A DNA stretch of 64,000 bases, from NCBI RefSeq assembly GCF_963678635.1, contig NC_087064.1:70307465-70371464 (forward strand), read 5' to 3'. Within the stretch, counting starts at the first letter, position 1. The number at the start of each line of letters is the position of its first letter. The notes below the pieces were generated by a model, which ran no database searches, was not told where the DNA came from, and was given only the letters and a program-made list of their open reading frames with translations. Source of the stretch: Symsagittifera roscoffensis. Taxonomy: Eukaryota; Xenacoelomorpha; Acoela; Convolutidae. Position numbers and translations under genes: made by a program. This document shows positions 20,029 through 32,032 of this stretch, in pieces.

Positions 20029-21485
20029 GCTGTTTTTCATTATACTAACTTTGACTTCGTATACTTTTTTGTTTTAATCCTTAAAAAAGAAAAAATTGAT
20101 CTTTGTAATTTTTCGAACGGCGACAAATTTAAACGTGAAATCAAGAAAACTGAAATGAATTGTCAAATTATTTTGTTCCGGGGCCGGAGCTCCTGACGTT
20201 TATTGAAAATGAAGAAACGGAATTCCAGTGCTACATGATGTGAAAAGCCTTTTTTCTAAGCGAAAGCAGAAGAAAAAAGACCCAGTGAAGAAACATTGCA
20301 AACTTCATCTTGTTATTTTCTGGAAATTGAAACTTTATTTTCTGTCAAAAAAATGATGGAAAACTGCAAAAAATATATTTGGAAATTTGCAAAAGAAGAA
20401 CTATGTATCGCTAAAAACCAGCTAAATCATAACAAACTGAGGTTTTTAAAGTTTTGTGAAAGTCCTAGTGATTAAGTTACTTGGTCGGGATTAAATTTTG
20501 AAGAAGCTTCATAGTCACACTTTTCAATAAAAACCAGTCAGCTTCAAATTAAAATAAATTTTGTAAAAATTTATGATGTTCTCAGTGGTAACTTCCTTGG
20601 TCCAGATCAAACCATAAGCAAGTCTCGTAGTCAGGAATGTTAAGAATTGTATCATTGGTAAAAATCGCAAAAATTGTAAGAAACCCATTATTCCAAACGA
20701 CAAAAATTACACATGCGTTGCATGCAATTGTAACATTCAATAGTTTACATTTGCTGTTTTTCATTGTACTAACTTTAATTTCGTATATAGTTTTTTGTTT
20801 TATTCCTAAAAAAGATAAATTGATTCCTGTAAACTTTCAAACGGCGACAAATGGAAACGTGAAATCAAAAAATTGAACTGAAATGTCAAATTTTTTTTTG
20901 TCCCGGGGCCGGAGCTCCTGACCTTTATCGAAAAGGGAATTCCAATGATACATCATGTCAAAAACTTTTTTTCTTAGCAAAAGCAGCAGGACAAAGACCC
21001 TGTGAAGACACATTGCAAATTTCATCATGGTACTTTCTAGAAATTGAAACTTTTGTTGTCAATAAAAACGATGGAAAACTGCAAAAAAAATATTAGGGAA
21101 AAAAATAGCAAACCCCAAGGACAGCAAAAGAAGAACTTCGTATCGCCAAAAATAACCAACCAGCTAAATCATAACAAACTGAGGTTTTTAAAGATTTGTA
21201 GAAAAAACCAGTGATTAAGTTTCTTGGTCCGGATCAAAATTTAAAGAATCTCCATAGTCACACTTTTCAATAAAAACCAGTCAGCTTCAAATCAAAATAA
21301 AGTTTGTAAGAAATTATGATGTTCTCAGTAGTAACTTCCTTGGTTCAGATCAAACCATAAGCAAGTCTCGTAGTCACGAATGTTTAGAATTGCATCATTG
21401 GTAAAAATCGCAAAAAAATGTTTAAAAAAACCCATTAATCCAAACGACAAAGCTTACACATGCGTTGCATGCAATTGTAACATAA
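20029..21485. repeat. Tandem duplication, unit about 724-733 bp
   Basis: Unit 1 (20,029-20,752) and unit 2 (20,753-about 21,485) both begin GCTGTTTTTCATT. They share CCGGGGCCGGAGCTCCTGAC (20,179 and 20,902 areas) and end near ACATGCGTTGCATGCAATTG. By eye they differ at roughly one base in ten plus small indels, so the duplication is not recent. No coding content. Confidence 0.85.
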
Positions 21486-23452
21486 ATCTGTCATCCGTGC
21501 ATACAGCTGCAATCAAGGCCATAAAAGTACTTGGAACCAATTTGATGCTTTTGTGCAATAGTTGAGTTGACAAACGCGAAAGGGAGAATTTTGTCCACTG
21601 CTCAACTCTGGCAAGTTTTGCTGAAAATACTGAAAAATTGAGCATCGAAGAAAAAACCAAAAAAAACACTTATAATCATGGAGAAGTAGAGGTATTATAT
21701 GAAAAGATTGGAACTGCTTTTAAACCTATTTGCCAATAAGTGGGGAAAATGATTGCTGCTTTTTGCTGAGCAAACTTCTCGAGATAAATTGTACGGTGTC
21801 AAAAAAATTAGTTTCTCAATAAGTCAAAAAATCAATAAAAATTCAGAACACCAGGAATCCCGAAGGATCCAAACAAATTAAACGTGGGAATTTGGTCTCA
21901 ATGAATGATGAAGTGAAAGACAATCTCAATTTCATTGGAGCTAACGCTCATGTAACTCATCTCTAGTGACTCGGAAAGTTTAATTAGAAAAAAATAGATA
22001 AAAAGTTGTGTTTTATACTGATCTTAAAAAATCAAATCTAACGGCCATATTTGGAGCGTTCACCTTGAGGAAAAAATGAGGAAGACGAACAACGTTTTGT
22101 ATCTCTTTAAGCAAAAAATCTCGTTTAAGGTCAGGAAACTTGTAAAGCTGGATCTGTTTAGTCTTTGGTTGTTATTTTTGCATTGTTTCACCTGTGCAGG
22201 GGCGGATCTAGGGTTTTCTCGAGATGCGGGTGGATTTTCAAAAAATTTTTGTAAAAAAAAAAACTTGTTAACTCTAAAAAGATAATGCACCTCAGGCTCA
22301 CATATATCCTTGTCTCCCAAATTTTCTTCAAATAAAGGACATCTTTTTGTTACAAAAGAAAAAAATAAAACAGCAGCTGTAATCAGTTGCCAGATCAGCA
22401 GGACAACAAATTTTTTAAAATAGTTGAATAAGCAAACCGAAAAAGTAGAAAACGAATAAGTGTTCAAAATAAGTCGAATCTTATATCTGTTGGGACTTTT
22501 TCTCAAAAAAAGAACAAACGATGACCTCATTAAACCCCTCAGCATTGCTGCAAATTCTTAACAACAACAACAAAGCTTTGATTCTACAACAACAGCAGCA
22601 AATCTTAAATGCTCAAGATTTTTTTAACAGTTTCTTGTGGCATTTGTTTTGTTTTCGGCTCAATTGGTGTCTACTAGTTCTACTGATGCATTTATTGTCC
22701 GTTTTTGTATTGTGGCAGGATTGGACATACAATTGGCGTTTAACCACTTGTTATCGTCATAGCAGCCGCTCTGTAAAAACAAGAAGCTGTGTTGTCTTTT
22801 CAGCTGTTTTTTTTTGTGAAATTATCTTTATTTTCTCCCATTTTTTTCCCAATGTTATTTCCATCTCACTTTCTATTCGCTACCTGGTAATGCTGCGTCT
22901 GCGTTGAGTCGAAAGTGATGCGAAGCTCACTTTGATTTTGTTGGCAATAACAATATCAACAAGATAACCGACTGGATGATTAACAAAAAACATCTTACAT
23001 TCTTAAAAAGCACATGGATAAAAAAAAAGAAATTTCAAACACACGTTTGACTTAAAAATTTTATTTCAATTTGAATTTCAAATTATTTTTCGAAGTAAAT
23101 TCGTTCTTAAAATTGAATATTTTTGACAGTCTCTTAATTATTGATCTATAAAACTCGTTTTATCCGCTTATCATGTGTTTCTTCAGTCCCCTAAATTCCA
23201 GTCAAAATCTTCTGTCTTACCCTTACGCTGCGTCAAGATGAAGAAAAAAAATGTACAAGCAAATATTGGTGAAAACCTTCCGGACTGATAAATTGGATGT
23301 TATGTGCTTGTTGATCTAGTTAGTATCACATCAGCTGTACGAATAGTTCTCTTAGCGACTCTAAGAAAGTCCAATGGTTCAATGTCTTTTATGCGTTGGC
23401 GTAATATCTTTTCATAGTGCAATAAAAAGTAAACATTTAAAGCTAGACAATT
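21486..23452. other. AT-rich stretch, no gene assigned
   Basis: Contains GCAGGGGCGGATCTAGGG near 22,197, a type of motif often seen at repeat ends, but no inverted partner. A 128-aa ORF at 22,521-22,907 starts with a Q/N-rich stretch and then becomes implausible; it is not called. Nothing else stands out. Confidence 0.4.
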
Positions 23453-26060
23453 TTGATAATCTTGCCATCTGAAATGGCCGAGTACTCAAGAGAGTACCAA
23501 AAACTCGCCTGTTCCCTTGGCGGAAAGTATCTCGGACAAAATGAAAATGAATCACATCTTCTATATTGTAGAGGATGTTACAAAATGGTTAATTTTTTAA
23601 TGTTTCTTCTTGTTTGTATTGGAGCAGCAGAAGAGAAGTGGACGCAAACAAACCACAAGCATAAGTTCTTCGATAAACTAAAAAAAGTCGAACGAAAGTC
23701 CCATAACTTCCAAATCCCTATCCCCAACTTGCAAACCTGTGCCTCTGCAGAGAAAAAAGCTAAGAAGAAGTAAACTCGATGAAAGAAACATAAAAGGCGG
23801 GATAAGACTTGTGGCTTTGGAAGTCCAAATTTCTCCTTTTTCAACTGAAAACTATCAAAAGTTGCTGTCTAAGCACCCTCAGCGAGCCAAATTTGTAGCT
23901 CCGAATCCAGAAAATTTAGAAAAACTTTTCCTAAATGAATTTGATCAATGCAAGTTGATAATGTCTTTCCCAAACGGATTAGGAGCAGTTCGGTTAAATA
24001 TTTCCTCATATTCATAAAGATCTTGGTAGTAAGTCGAATGGCAAGGCAGGACTTAATTTTCTGAGATTGCTTATTAAGCTGATAAAGTTCATTGGAGATG
24101 GCGAAATAACCGAATACCGAAGGCCTTTTATGGGCGCAAAGCTTATCTCGCGTTTTAAGATACACGCGCGGTTGAGACCAATTGACATCGGCAACTTGGT
24201 AAAATGTATCGCCTCTAAATCAGCCGAAAGCAAGGCCCTCCCCGAGTGACAATTTTCTTTCTGAAACCTAATGGTCGGGTGCGGCGCTGAACGAGAAGCA
24301 AAAATATTTACACCATCTTTTCGATATCTAATTAACTGCGATAATTACCAAAATGCACTGTTTTTTCTAAAAAAAAAAACTAGACTTCAAGATTACCTTC
24401 AACTCTCTAAAAAAAGAAACAAAGCTGAAACAGATTTTCTCAACTCAAGAATTCTATAAATACACCCATTGCACATACAGTAACCCTAATTAATTTTCAC
24501 GGGAGCTCTATCATAACGTCAGGGGATGCAAATCGACAAAGCGATCTTGAACCCACAACTATTTGCAGAAAGAATTCAGATATTTGTCAAAAAGCTAGAA
24601 CCAAAAATTAACATCTGGTAATTTGATGATGGAATTTGAACTGACGACTAAAAAGTAGTACTCCGGGACCTTAAAAACTATCTAAAAACGAAAACGATTT
24701 ACGAGCTGAGCTTGAACACTACACTGAGAAGAGCGAACTTTGTTTTTTCTCTGACCGCCCATGTGTACACAATACAATTCAGTTTTAGCTCAATTTCGGT
24801 AATATTCCCAAGATAAAAATAAACACAGAAGAAGAACTTCTTATCCTAGGATCACCAATCGGCGAACTTTATCGCAAAGAATTGCTCGACAAAAAAATAA
24901 GGAGCTTGAAAAAGTTTCGGATGTCATAACAAACTAGACACCCATTACGTTTTTACCTCCTGAAAATTTGCCTCATCTTGCCAAAATTCTCATTTTTTTT
25001 AGTACGAGCCCTGGATTTTTATAAAACGATTTTGTGGAAGGCTACAACATAGTTTTAAGAAACTCGTTATGCAAGGCAACTAATGGGAAAATGAACGATA
25101 ACCAGTTTTTTCAAGCAGCTCTCCCTGCAGCCAAAGATGGCTTGGGCGTTTCTTCCGCTTTTCTACTAGCTTTATTCGCTTTCTTAGCCTCAGCAGTAGA
25201 AGCAAAGAAATGCCTTAAACGAGGTTTTTTGGTTTTCAGCATGTGGATCAAAACTATAAGGATTAGCTTAAAAGCTAGTTTGAACTTGGAAAAATTGACA
25301 TGACTCCGGAAACTGAAAACCATAAAAACTAAAAACAGCCAACTTTTGATAGCGAAGTTGCGATTTTTATTTCTTAATTTTAACAATTCAAAATGTTAGA
25401 AGCTGAATATAGCTCCTGAGGGTTGAACGGCGTCCCGTCTTGAAAACAAACCAACGACTCATCATCGCATAGGACTTCGATTTGGCTGTAAAGTCTGCTA
25501 ACGTCATAATTGCGTGTGCGGAAAAAAAGTTACCGAAGATGGTTGGCATGGTCTTTCTTCCATAAAATATGCATTGAGGTTCTCGAGGCTTTCAAACCTG
25601 AATGGCTTATAAAGTTTATCTTCTACTCAAGTTCTTTCTGTTTTAGAGCCATGACTATTCTAGAGTACCGCACGGTTCCACGCTCGTTCCATGGGATGTT
25701 GGTAAACAGCTCTTGCGTGATATAACGGTATTAGGCTCCGTAACTCCCAATAGGATTAGTGCGGTGTCGGTTTGTAACCCTGGTACTGCTGCCGCTGAAG
25801 CCGAGGAGCGTGAAAAAGACAAGTATGAAGACTTAGTAGATGATGAATACCTTTTTCAACCGCTAAATTTTGAGATATAGGGCACCGCGGGCCCCAGCAC
25901 CGAAGTTCTATAGAGCAAGCGTCATGAGAACTTAAGCATATTCACCGAAGAAGGCAGATCAGGCAGCTTTTTAAAACAGGGAATTGGTCTGAGAATGCAG
26001 ATTGCGAACGCCGCTTGCGTGATTGGTTCAATAAATGACAAATCAGCTCTCGACGAAAAT
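23453..26060 (+). pseudogene. Degraded non-LTR retrotransposon RT gene (different lineage from the CR1-like elements)
   Basis: Pieces in shifting plus-strand frames follow one another in the order of a known LINE-type RT. At about 23,790-24,000 there is a GGIRLVAL block then KHPQRAKFVAP, and FPNGLGA. At 24,150-24,360 ARLRPIDIGNLVKCIASK is followed by VGCGAEREAKI and the RYLINCDNYQNALFF stretch that precedes catalytic motif A. At 25,100-25,200 come ALPAAKDGLGV and LALFAFLASAV. At 25,730-26,060 the terminal ISAV...PGTAAAEAEER and GNAACV-like (ANAACVIG) blocks appear. Many stops and frame changes separate them, so the gene is dead. Assignment rests on motif order, not on an alignment. Confidence 0.6.
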
Positions 26061-26949
26061 TTTGATTCGTAATACAATATGAGTATAGTTATTCTAGAGT
26101 TGATTTGCGGGTTCGTTTTAAAAACATTGAACGTAGTGAAGACTTTTTAATAGATTTTACTGATTTTTTTGTTTTTTTTCCAGGAAAAGTTTGAAAATTC
26201 TCTAATAATTACAGATGTGTATCCAAGCATATATATGAAAATTTTTAGTTATATATATAAAGCTTTTTTGAGTTCAATTGAAAATCATCTGCTGAAAGTG
26301 ACGTAAATAGCATTGTTCAAACAAGACGACCGTGGAAAGGCGTGAAAAAACCTTAACGACTTCTAGTTTCGAAACTGGAATTAAATTTTTAGATAAGAGA
26401 TTTACCTATTGTTCCATTTTTCTCTAGTTCGGTTTATGATATCAAAAAAGAGTCAATCATAAACTGTTTTAGAAATTCACGGACCTTAAAAAGTATCTAT
26501 TTTTTGAAATTCGAAATTTGAGGTTTCAGTAAAATCAGTTTTTTTATATCAGAAAAAAAACAAAGAATGAGTTTTTCGTTAGTGAGTTATAATTATACAA
26601 CTGACAAAAAAATAAGGCAGTGTATAATTTTAGTTTACTTTATAATAAGTATTAGCGAATTTGTACGTATATTAGATAAACCTAAATTTTTTCCAAAAAA
26701 GTTTACGACAAGTAACTTGGCCTGGGTCCTCCTTAAATTGATCAAGAGAAAATTTTTCGTAACATATTTTAGTGGTTGTTGTTTTTTCCTAGTATCAATA
26801 TCGCGTACGTATTTGAATGGGATAGTGTTGTGTAGCAGAATGCTTTTCCTAATAACACTTAGACCAATTAACCTTGAAATCTCTAACTGTGAGAGCGTTT
26901 GATGCAGAAGAGCTTCTCGGTTCGAGAATGGTAATAAAATTCCGAGTTT

Positions 26950-28330
26950 GATATGCTTGGACCTTTTGTCGACTTGAAATCGGGTTTCTGCTGAGAAAAA
27001 AAAATGTTTACTTTATGCTGATATCATGTAGTCGAGAAAAAATCTAATTAGTAATTCGCCAATATTCGCCTTTAGATCAGCAGAGGAATCAAATTTCCGT
27101 TTATAAAAGCTGGCTTTGACGGCCTAACTTAGTTGCTTTTCATATTGCCTCGTGTTGGGACGAGATTTCGATCTATTGTCGCAAGAATCACCCCCGAATG
27201 TTGTAGATGACTTAAGAGCAGGCCTTGATTAGCATGGTTCTCATTTTGTTGGGTATACAGCCTCTGACAGTGTAAAGAGATTGAATACCCTGTATAACTT
27301 TCAAGAGTAATTATTTGACATGTTCCTAATATGTCAGATTGTTGTCAATAATAATAACCCATTATTTTCTTTCTTTTTTTTCCATTAGCTGACCATCAAA
27401 ATGGAGCTCACTTTTTTGAGTTTTTTTTGTTACCAAAAACAATGAATTGAGTTTTGTCTAAGTTAGTTTTCAGATCATGAAAACGAAATTAATCGAGTAA
27501 ATTCCTAGCTGAGTTTTCAAGTTTTATAATGCATAGATTTAAAACTTTTACACTCGAGAGTTAAACTGTACCATCTGTGTTTTGTATAATCAGCCAATCT
27601 GAGGTGGTTTTCATGTCAATAACAACTAGGTTAAAAAAGAGGCCCTAGAATGGTTCTTGAGGCACGCTTCTACTTACTGCAATCCAAGCGGATTCAGCAT
27701 CTGTTAGCACAACCTTTTGATGCCCATTAGTTCATTAGCTATTTAAAAGATCAAGTGAAGACCTTTCGAAACCTATAAGTGTAGTTTTTTAATTAAAAAT
27801 TGATGATCGATTAAATGAAAGGCTTTCGATTGTGTCTAGTAGTGCGGCTGTTACAAACTCATCTTCTTCAACATAAGCTCGAACTGTTTCAGTCAAACAT
27901 ATTATAGCATCCATGGTTAGAATATTAGAATATTAGTTAATGGTGGTATTCCGTAATTTGAATTACTATTAGTTTTTCAGATACTTTCAACTGGACCAGA
28001 GTAATTGATATTGGTCTGTATTTTAGTGGATCATAAGAATATTCCTTTTTATGAAAAGAGGTAATGTTTGCCAGCTTAAGCTTTTGTTGAAACACTTTTG
28101 CCTTTATGCATTTATTGATTAAAGAAATAATTGACTGCGATAGCTCATAAGCGGCATCTTTGAGTGTCTAAGCTGATGTAACGAAACGGAAAGAAAAAGA
28201 ATTTTTTAACTTTACCGGGGTAGGGGAAAATGTTATAAGAACTTAGCGGGAAAACGAAATCGCCAAGTTTATTGAATTTATAAGTGAGCAGGTTCGCAAT
28301 TGCTCAGGCTCAACTACGATATCATTAAAA
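26950..28330 (-). pseudogene. LINE reverse transcriptase remnant
   Basis: Minus-strand frames show RT motifs in order: KYRPISIT near 28,040; TAALLDTIESLSFN near 27,830, a decayed motif A; SVPQEPF*GLFF near 27,640, matching the usual VPQGT-LGPLLF block; and QLTLEC after a decayed YADD near 27,560. The C-terminal blocks near 27,050-27,300 follow. There are stops and frame changes throughout. Confidence 0.65.
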
Positions 28331-28385
28331 CAACTCCTGGGACATCTTGTATTGCTTGATGTTCTTTTTGTTGTTTCTTATTTCA

Positions 28386-28575
28386 TTGCCTAGACCTGGC
28401 TGGGAGAGGCAGCTCTCCAGGCTGGTACATCCTTGTGGTACCCACATCTGGTTCGTGCGCCGTCCCTTCCCGAGACAGCTCCATTTCTCCAACGCATAAC
28501 ACGCAGACTCGGGCGGTCCAGCACTCCTTGCTCGCCCCAAGCCGCCATCAGCAAGACTTTCTACCTTTGGGACAG
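28386..28575. other. GC-rich island of about 190 bp inside the minus-strand LINE
   Basis: Between endonuclease-derived and RT-derived LINE sequence (AT-rich, with NEIRNNKK-type linker at 28,360-28,390) sits a sharply GC-richer block with CAGCTCTCCAGG and GACTCGGGCGGTCC. It has no counterpart in the plus-strand LINE. It may be an inserted SINE or foreign fragment; I find no tRNA A/B boxes. Confidence 0.5.
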
Positions 28576-28797
28576 GTTATTCCAATCAAAAACGAACAAT
28601 TTTTTTGTTCACATTCTCTCTGTATTTCTTGTGAGAGTATTGCGTTTTATCAAAAACAATTTTTATCTTGGTTTTCTGTTTTTTATTTAAATGTGTACGA
28701 AAAATTGCAAAAGTGTGGAAATGGTCACTTTATATTGGGCAATCGGAGACATGAAAAGACAGTAAGGGTAAATTTTTATCAGCTATAACGTAGTCAA

Positions 28798-29638
28798 TTA
28801 GACTGATGTTGTTGTCGCAGTAGCAAGTAGGAATCGACTTATTGAGTATTTCAACACTGTAAGGGCATAAAATGGTATCAAAATTTGTTTCTCTGATTTG
28901 GTTAAATAATTCAATTTAATGTCTCCCATTAGGATTATTTTTGATTTGAAAATTGATGCCTTGTCAATCATTTTTGCAAAATCTTGCAAAAAGGAAATGT
29001 ACATCTGTTTATGCGGACAGTATGATAAGTTAAATAAGAGGGGCTTTTTGATCAAATTGTGGCTTACTAAGATCCGTAAAAATTCGAATTTGGAGTTCAT
29101 TGGGATTAGTTCATCTCTTACTCTCACTTTGAAAGTATTCGGAACTAGAAATAGAAGGCCCTCACTTTTCGATGTTTTTTTATCTCGTGGTACTATCTCA
29201 AAACAGTTTTCATCAGGATTTAAACAAATTTGAAATTTCCATATCAATTGGTCAGGTTTCGGTTTAACCGTATTTACAATTTTTCTCAAAATCATTGGCT
29301 TGGGTTTTGAACTGATGTTGTTTATTCGCAAATTTTCCGCAAACTAAATGAAATAGTTTTGGATTTTTATCCAAGACAAAACATCGTTCATGATTTTTCC
29401 AATATGTATCGGGACCGGGATTACGTTCTATGTCACCTGATAGAAGTAATAAAGAAGAAAGTAAAAAGTTAATCAGTCCTCCAAAAAGAAAATTTGATTT
29501 GCATTTAGGGCTAACTCTTATTCTAAAGTTCTTCCTGCTTTGAGACCTAAACTGTACTACCATCACTGAAATCGAGACCAATGCCGTGAGAAAAATTAAG
29601 GCCATTGTTATTCCGATAACAGACAGTACAAAAAACAA
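28798..29638 (-). pseudogene. LINE ORF2 N-terminal part: membrane-like leader, 2A-like peptide, APE endonuclease remnant
   Basis: The first piece (29,264-29,638, 124 aa) starts with a hydrophobic segment (about residues 2-28), then a Leu-rich run directly before D69-I-E-R-N-P-G-P76. The second (28,798-29,331) is endonuclease: GLLFLVPNTFKV, LNLSYCPH-like NLSYCPHKQMY, and ILMGDIKLNYL, the last being the conserved strand with catalytic Asp. A stretch after 28,798 in other frames reads like the SDH end of the domain (LIDYVIADKN). The two pieces are in different frames, so the gene is broken. Confidence 0.65.
29411..29434 (-). other. 2A-like ribosome-skipping motif DIERNPGP
   Basis: Matches the 2A consensus D-(V/I)-E-x-N-P-G-P completely and is preceded by a Leu-rich stretch and SG, as in active 2A peptides. 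Such motifs are known near the N-terminus of ORF2 in some non-LTR elements, where they would release the leader from the endonuclease-RT protein. Confidence 0.7.
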
Positions 29639-29948
29639 ACATGGAATTAACGTAATTTAAAAAATAGATAGCAAAAATAGAGGGTAACTTTCACGAAACA
29701 GTCTCAGTAGTAGCTTTGGTAGTTGCGATTATTGGGAAGATGACTAAAGTTTGAAATATGGTTGTTATTAGAAGTGTGAGGTTTTTGTTGGGCACTGTAT
29801 TTATTGGTTTTTAATGGGCAAGGTTTTTGTTGGGCTCACCTTCAAATCGACACTGGTAGAGATGAAGTTTTTGTTTAAATTTCATTGAAGCCTTTGATGC
29901 ATATGTGAACCCATATGAGGTTTTCAACAGGACCGATAGAAGGGCAGT

Positions 29949-30600
29949 TCAAAGTGTTGGCAACTCAGTTATATAATTTGGATGTAAATTGTCATGATAC
30001 AGTTGGTTGTAGTGCTTCATTCGGAAAAAATTAGGAGCATTGCGAATAATAGTATTTAGTTCCAACACGACAAATTTCCCGTCTTTAGTGCCATATTTAC
30101 AACTGATGAGTTTATTGAGTTCATTGATTATTTTGAATTTAGTTTTATTATTTGCGCTTTCGCGAATTGGTATCTTTTCACATTTAAGGAAAACATCGGG
30201 ATGGAAAAGATCGTCACACTTGTTAACCAGAGCCACATATTCTGCCAAATTTTCATTCATTGTTCTTTTTTATTTCATAATACTATTGGTACCATCAAGC
30301 AGAACAAAAGTCTGAATTTATCTGCTTTCTTATTTTTCCAATACTTTTTTTTTCGTGGTAGATCCACGACAAGCATGAATTGCACAATCAAGGGGAATGG
30401 TGTCATCCAAAATTAAATGTATCTACAAAACTGCTACGCAAAACCAAAATTTTTTGACTTTCACTGAATACAAATGCAGGAAACTCTCTCAACTTTTCAA
30501 CCCGAAAACCATTAGATGAAGACGAGATTTCCACCGAAGGCGCACGTGATCCATCTTTGCACATCACCGTGTCTAACTTGTAACTGAGCTTGCTGACCAC
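29949..30600 (-). pseudogene. LINE ORF1 with SGNH/esterase-like domain, remnant
   Basis: Two minus-strand pieces (30,403-30,600 and 29,949-30,260) match the SGNH-type ORF1 at 57,979-59,004. The first ends with a block like the nucleophile region (REFPAFVFSESQKILVLRSS). The second carries FEVL-like KFVVLELN and the Asp-x-x-His block as HDNLH near its end. CR1-clade ORF1 proteins often carry such an esterase fold, thought to help the ribonucleoprotein. The frames are broken. Confidence 0.5.
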
Positions 30601-30610
30601 CTCTTGGATA

Positions 30611-31079
30611 AAAGTGACCTTTTCTGTGACCTTCTGATGGAAATCGACGTTGATTCTTTACTCATTGCTTTCCAATCATCAATTGAATAAGATGAGGCAG
30701 ATAGGCGAAGTTGATGGCTGTTGTTTTCAGGAGCTCATGAGACTAATGTTATGAATGGGAATAAAATGGTCGTCTTCACCCGTCAAAGCTAGGAACGACT
30801 GGGCTTTGCAATGAGTAAAGAATTGGCCTACAAACCCTACGTCGCCTTTTGAATAAATTTAGTGTTATGTTCCTTGCTCAAATGTCTGAAATTAGACAGG
30901 AAGTAATTATGTTCAAGGAATATTTTAAAAGTTTAACAAAACAATTAGGCTAGTTCCATTTTTTATGAGTTCCAATTTATTATCATATATATATTCTTTT
31001 GCGTTCAATCCTTTTTTCATTGCAAATTTCGATTGGCGTTGTATGAAGGAAAGTAACCAGTATCGAGTTTAATTTTATG
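30611..31079. other. AT-rich spacer, nothing recognised
   Basis: Lies between the 5' end of the minus-strand LINE and the plus-strand LINE fragment. No ORF or repeat that I can support. Confidence 0.4.
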
Positions 31080-32025
31080 TGAATCAACGTTGATCATCTT
31101 CTTAAAGAAGATGATTTACAACAGAAATCCTGTCAGAAATTGTCTCTTTATTTCACAAAACTCAACACCTCGAAAACTGAGTTGATAGATATTAGCAAAA
31201 AAAAACATCAAGGCAGAAATCACAATTCAAAGTTAAGTATAATGTTGGATGATAACTAAACAGGAGAAATGCCACAAGTTAAAAATTTCGGGGTAATTCT
31301 AGATCAATTTCTACCTTTCAGGGAGAAATTGAAAATATATTAAGAAAAACGGCTTGCGGCATCAAAACTTTACAATCGATAAAAGAACCACTGGCAATGA
31401 AAACCGGTTACTTTTATTGAACGCTTTAGTCATAAGCCATTTGCACTACCCAGCAAAATTATAAAGCAGTTTAACAGCTTTAAAGCAGTTTCAAGCAGTT
31501 TAAAAGCTAATCTAATAAAATTGCATGAAAAACAACTGAGTTGGACAATAAAGACCTGCTGTGGCAGAAAAAATTTTGGTTCATCATCCGACCTTAAGTT
31601 GGATTACAAGATACTTCTGGTTTTCTTGTTTCTCGGTTGGAAAATAATTTGCCCTCTATAGAAAATCAAACATAAACAACTACCGGCATGTACAAAAACC
31701 AATTACGTGAACAACATAATTGATGAGAAACAAAGAAAAAAAACTAGACTTCCAACTGATTCAGAAGTCATTATATCGAAATTTTGTTTTTCAGAAAATC
31801 AGTTCTTATTTGGAACCAAATTCAAAATGCAAACTCAAACATAAACAGCAGCAGTTCGACTTGCAAGACTATGAATTTTAAGTTAAAGGATTTTTGTTTG
31901 TCTATTTTTTGTCAAGATCCTTCTATGACATCCTATGGAAAAACATGGAAACAATTCGAATTTATTTTATAAAAAAAATTCTAACCATTATTTTATCATA
32001 GTTTAAATAAACATATAACCAAGAA
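31080..32025 (+). pseudogene. 3' end of a CR1-like LINE, 5'-truncated
   Basis: Corresponds by eye to 61,500-62,200 of the plus-strand LINE. Shared stretches include the block before the thumb (GGGTAATTCTAGATCA against GGAGTAGTTTTAGATCA), CATTTGCACTACCCAGC against CATTTGCATTACCCAGC, and the final WKQFEFIL against WKSFKFI. It has stops and frame changes. Near 31,453-31,505 it contains a local expansion of AAGCAGTTT-like units absent from the other copy. The end near 32,025 (AATAAACATATAACC) abuts the B1 gypsy fragment. Confidence 0.7.
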
Positions 32026-32032
32026 AAATTGC

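Larger units (their letters stand above)
26560..30610 (-). mobile_element. Degraded CR1-like LINE on the minus strand
   Basis: Read on the minus strand from 30,610 to about 26,560 the order is: SGNH-type ORF1, membrane-like leader with 2A-like peptide, APE endonuclease, RT, and C-terminal region. Each part matches by eye its counterpart in the plus-strand LINE at 57,655-62,412. Examples are the YKFNKLGDF block (about 28,290) against YKFSNLGCF, and SSADLKANI...FFLDYM (about 27,050) against SSSDLKLKHNI...MFLDYK. Numerous stops and frame changes make it inactive. Confidence 0.75.

Noticed and set aside
22197..22215. GCAGGGGCGGATCTAGGG as transposon terminal inverted repeat
   Set aside because: No inverted copy or target duplication was found in the neighbourhood.
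22521..22907. 128-aa ORF starting with a Q/N-rich stretch
   Set aside because: Only the first 32 residues look protein-like; CAA/CAG repeats explain them, and no splice donor follows. The rest is T-rich chance sequence.
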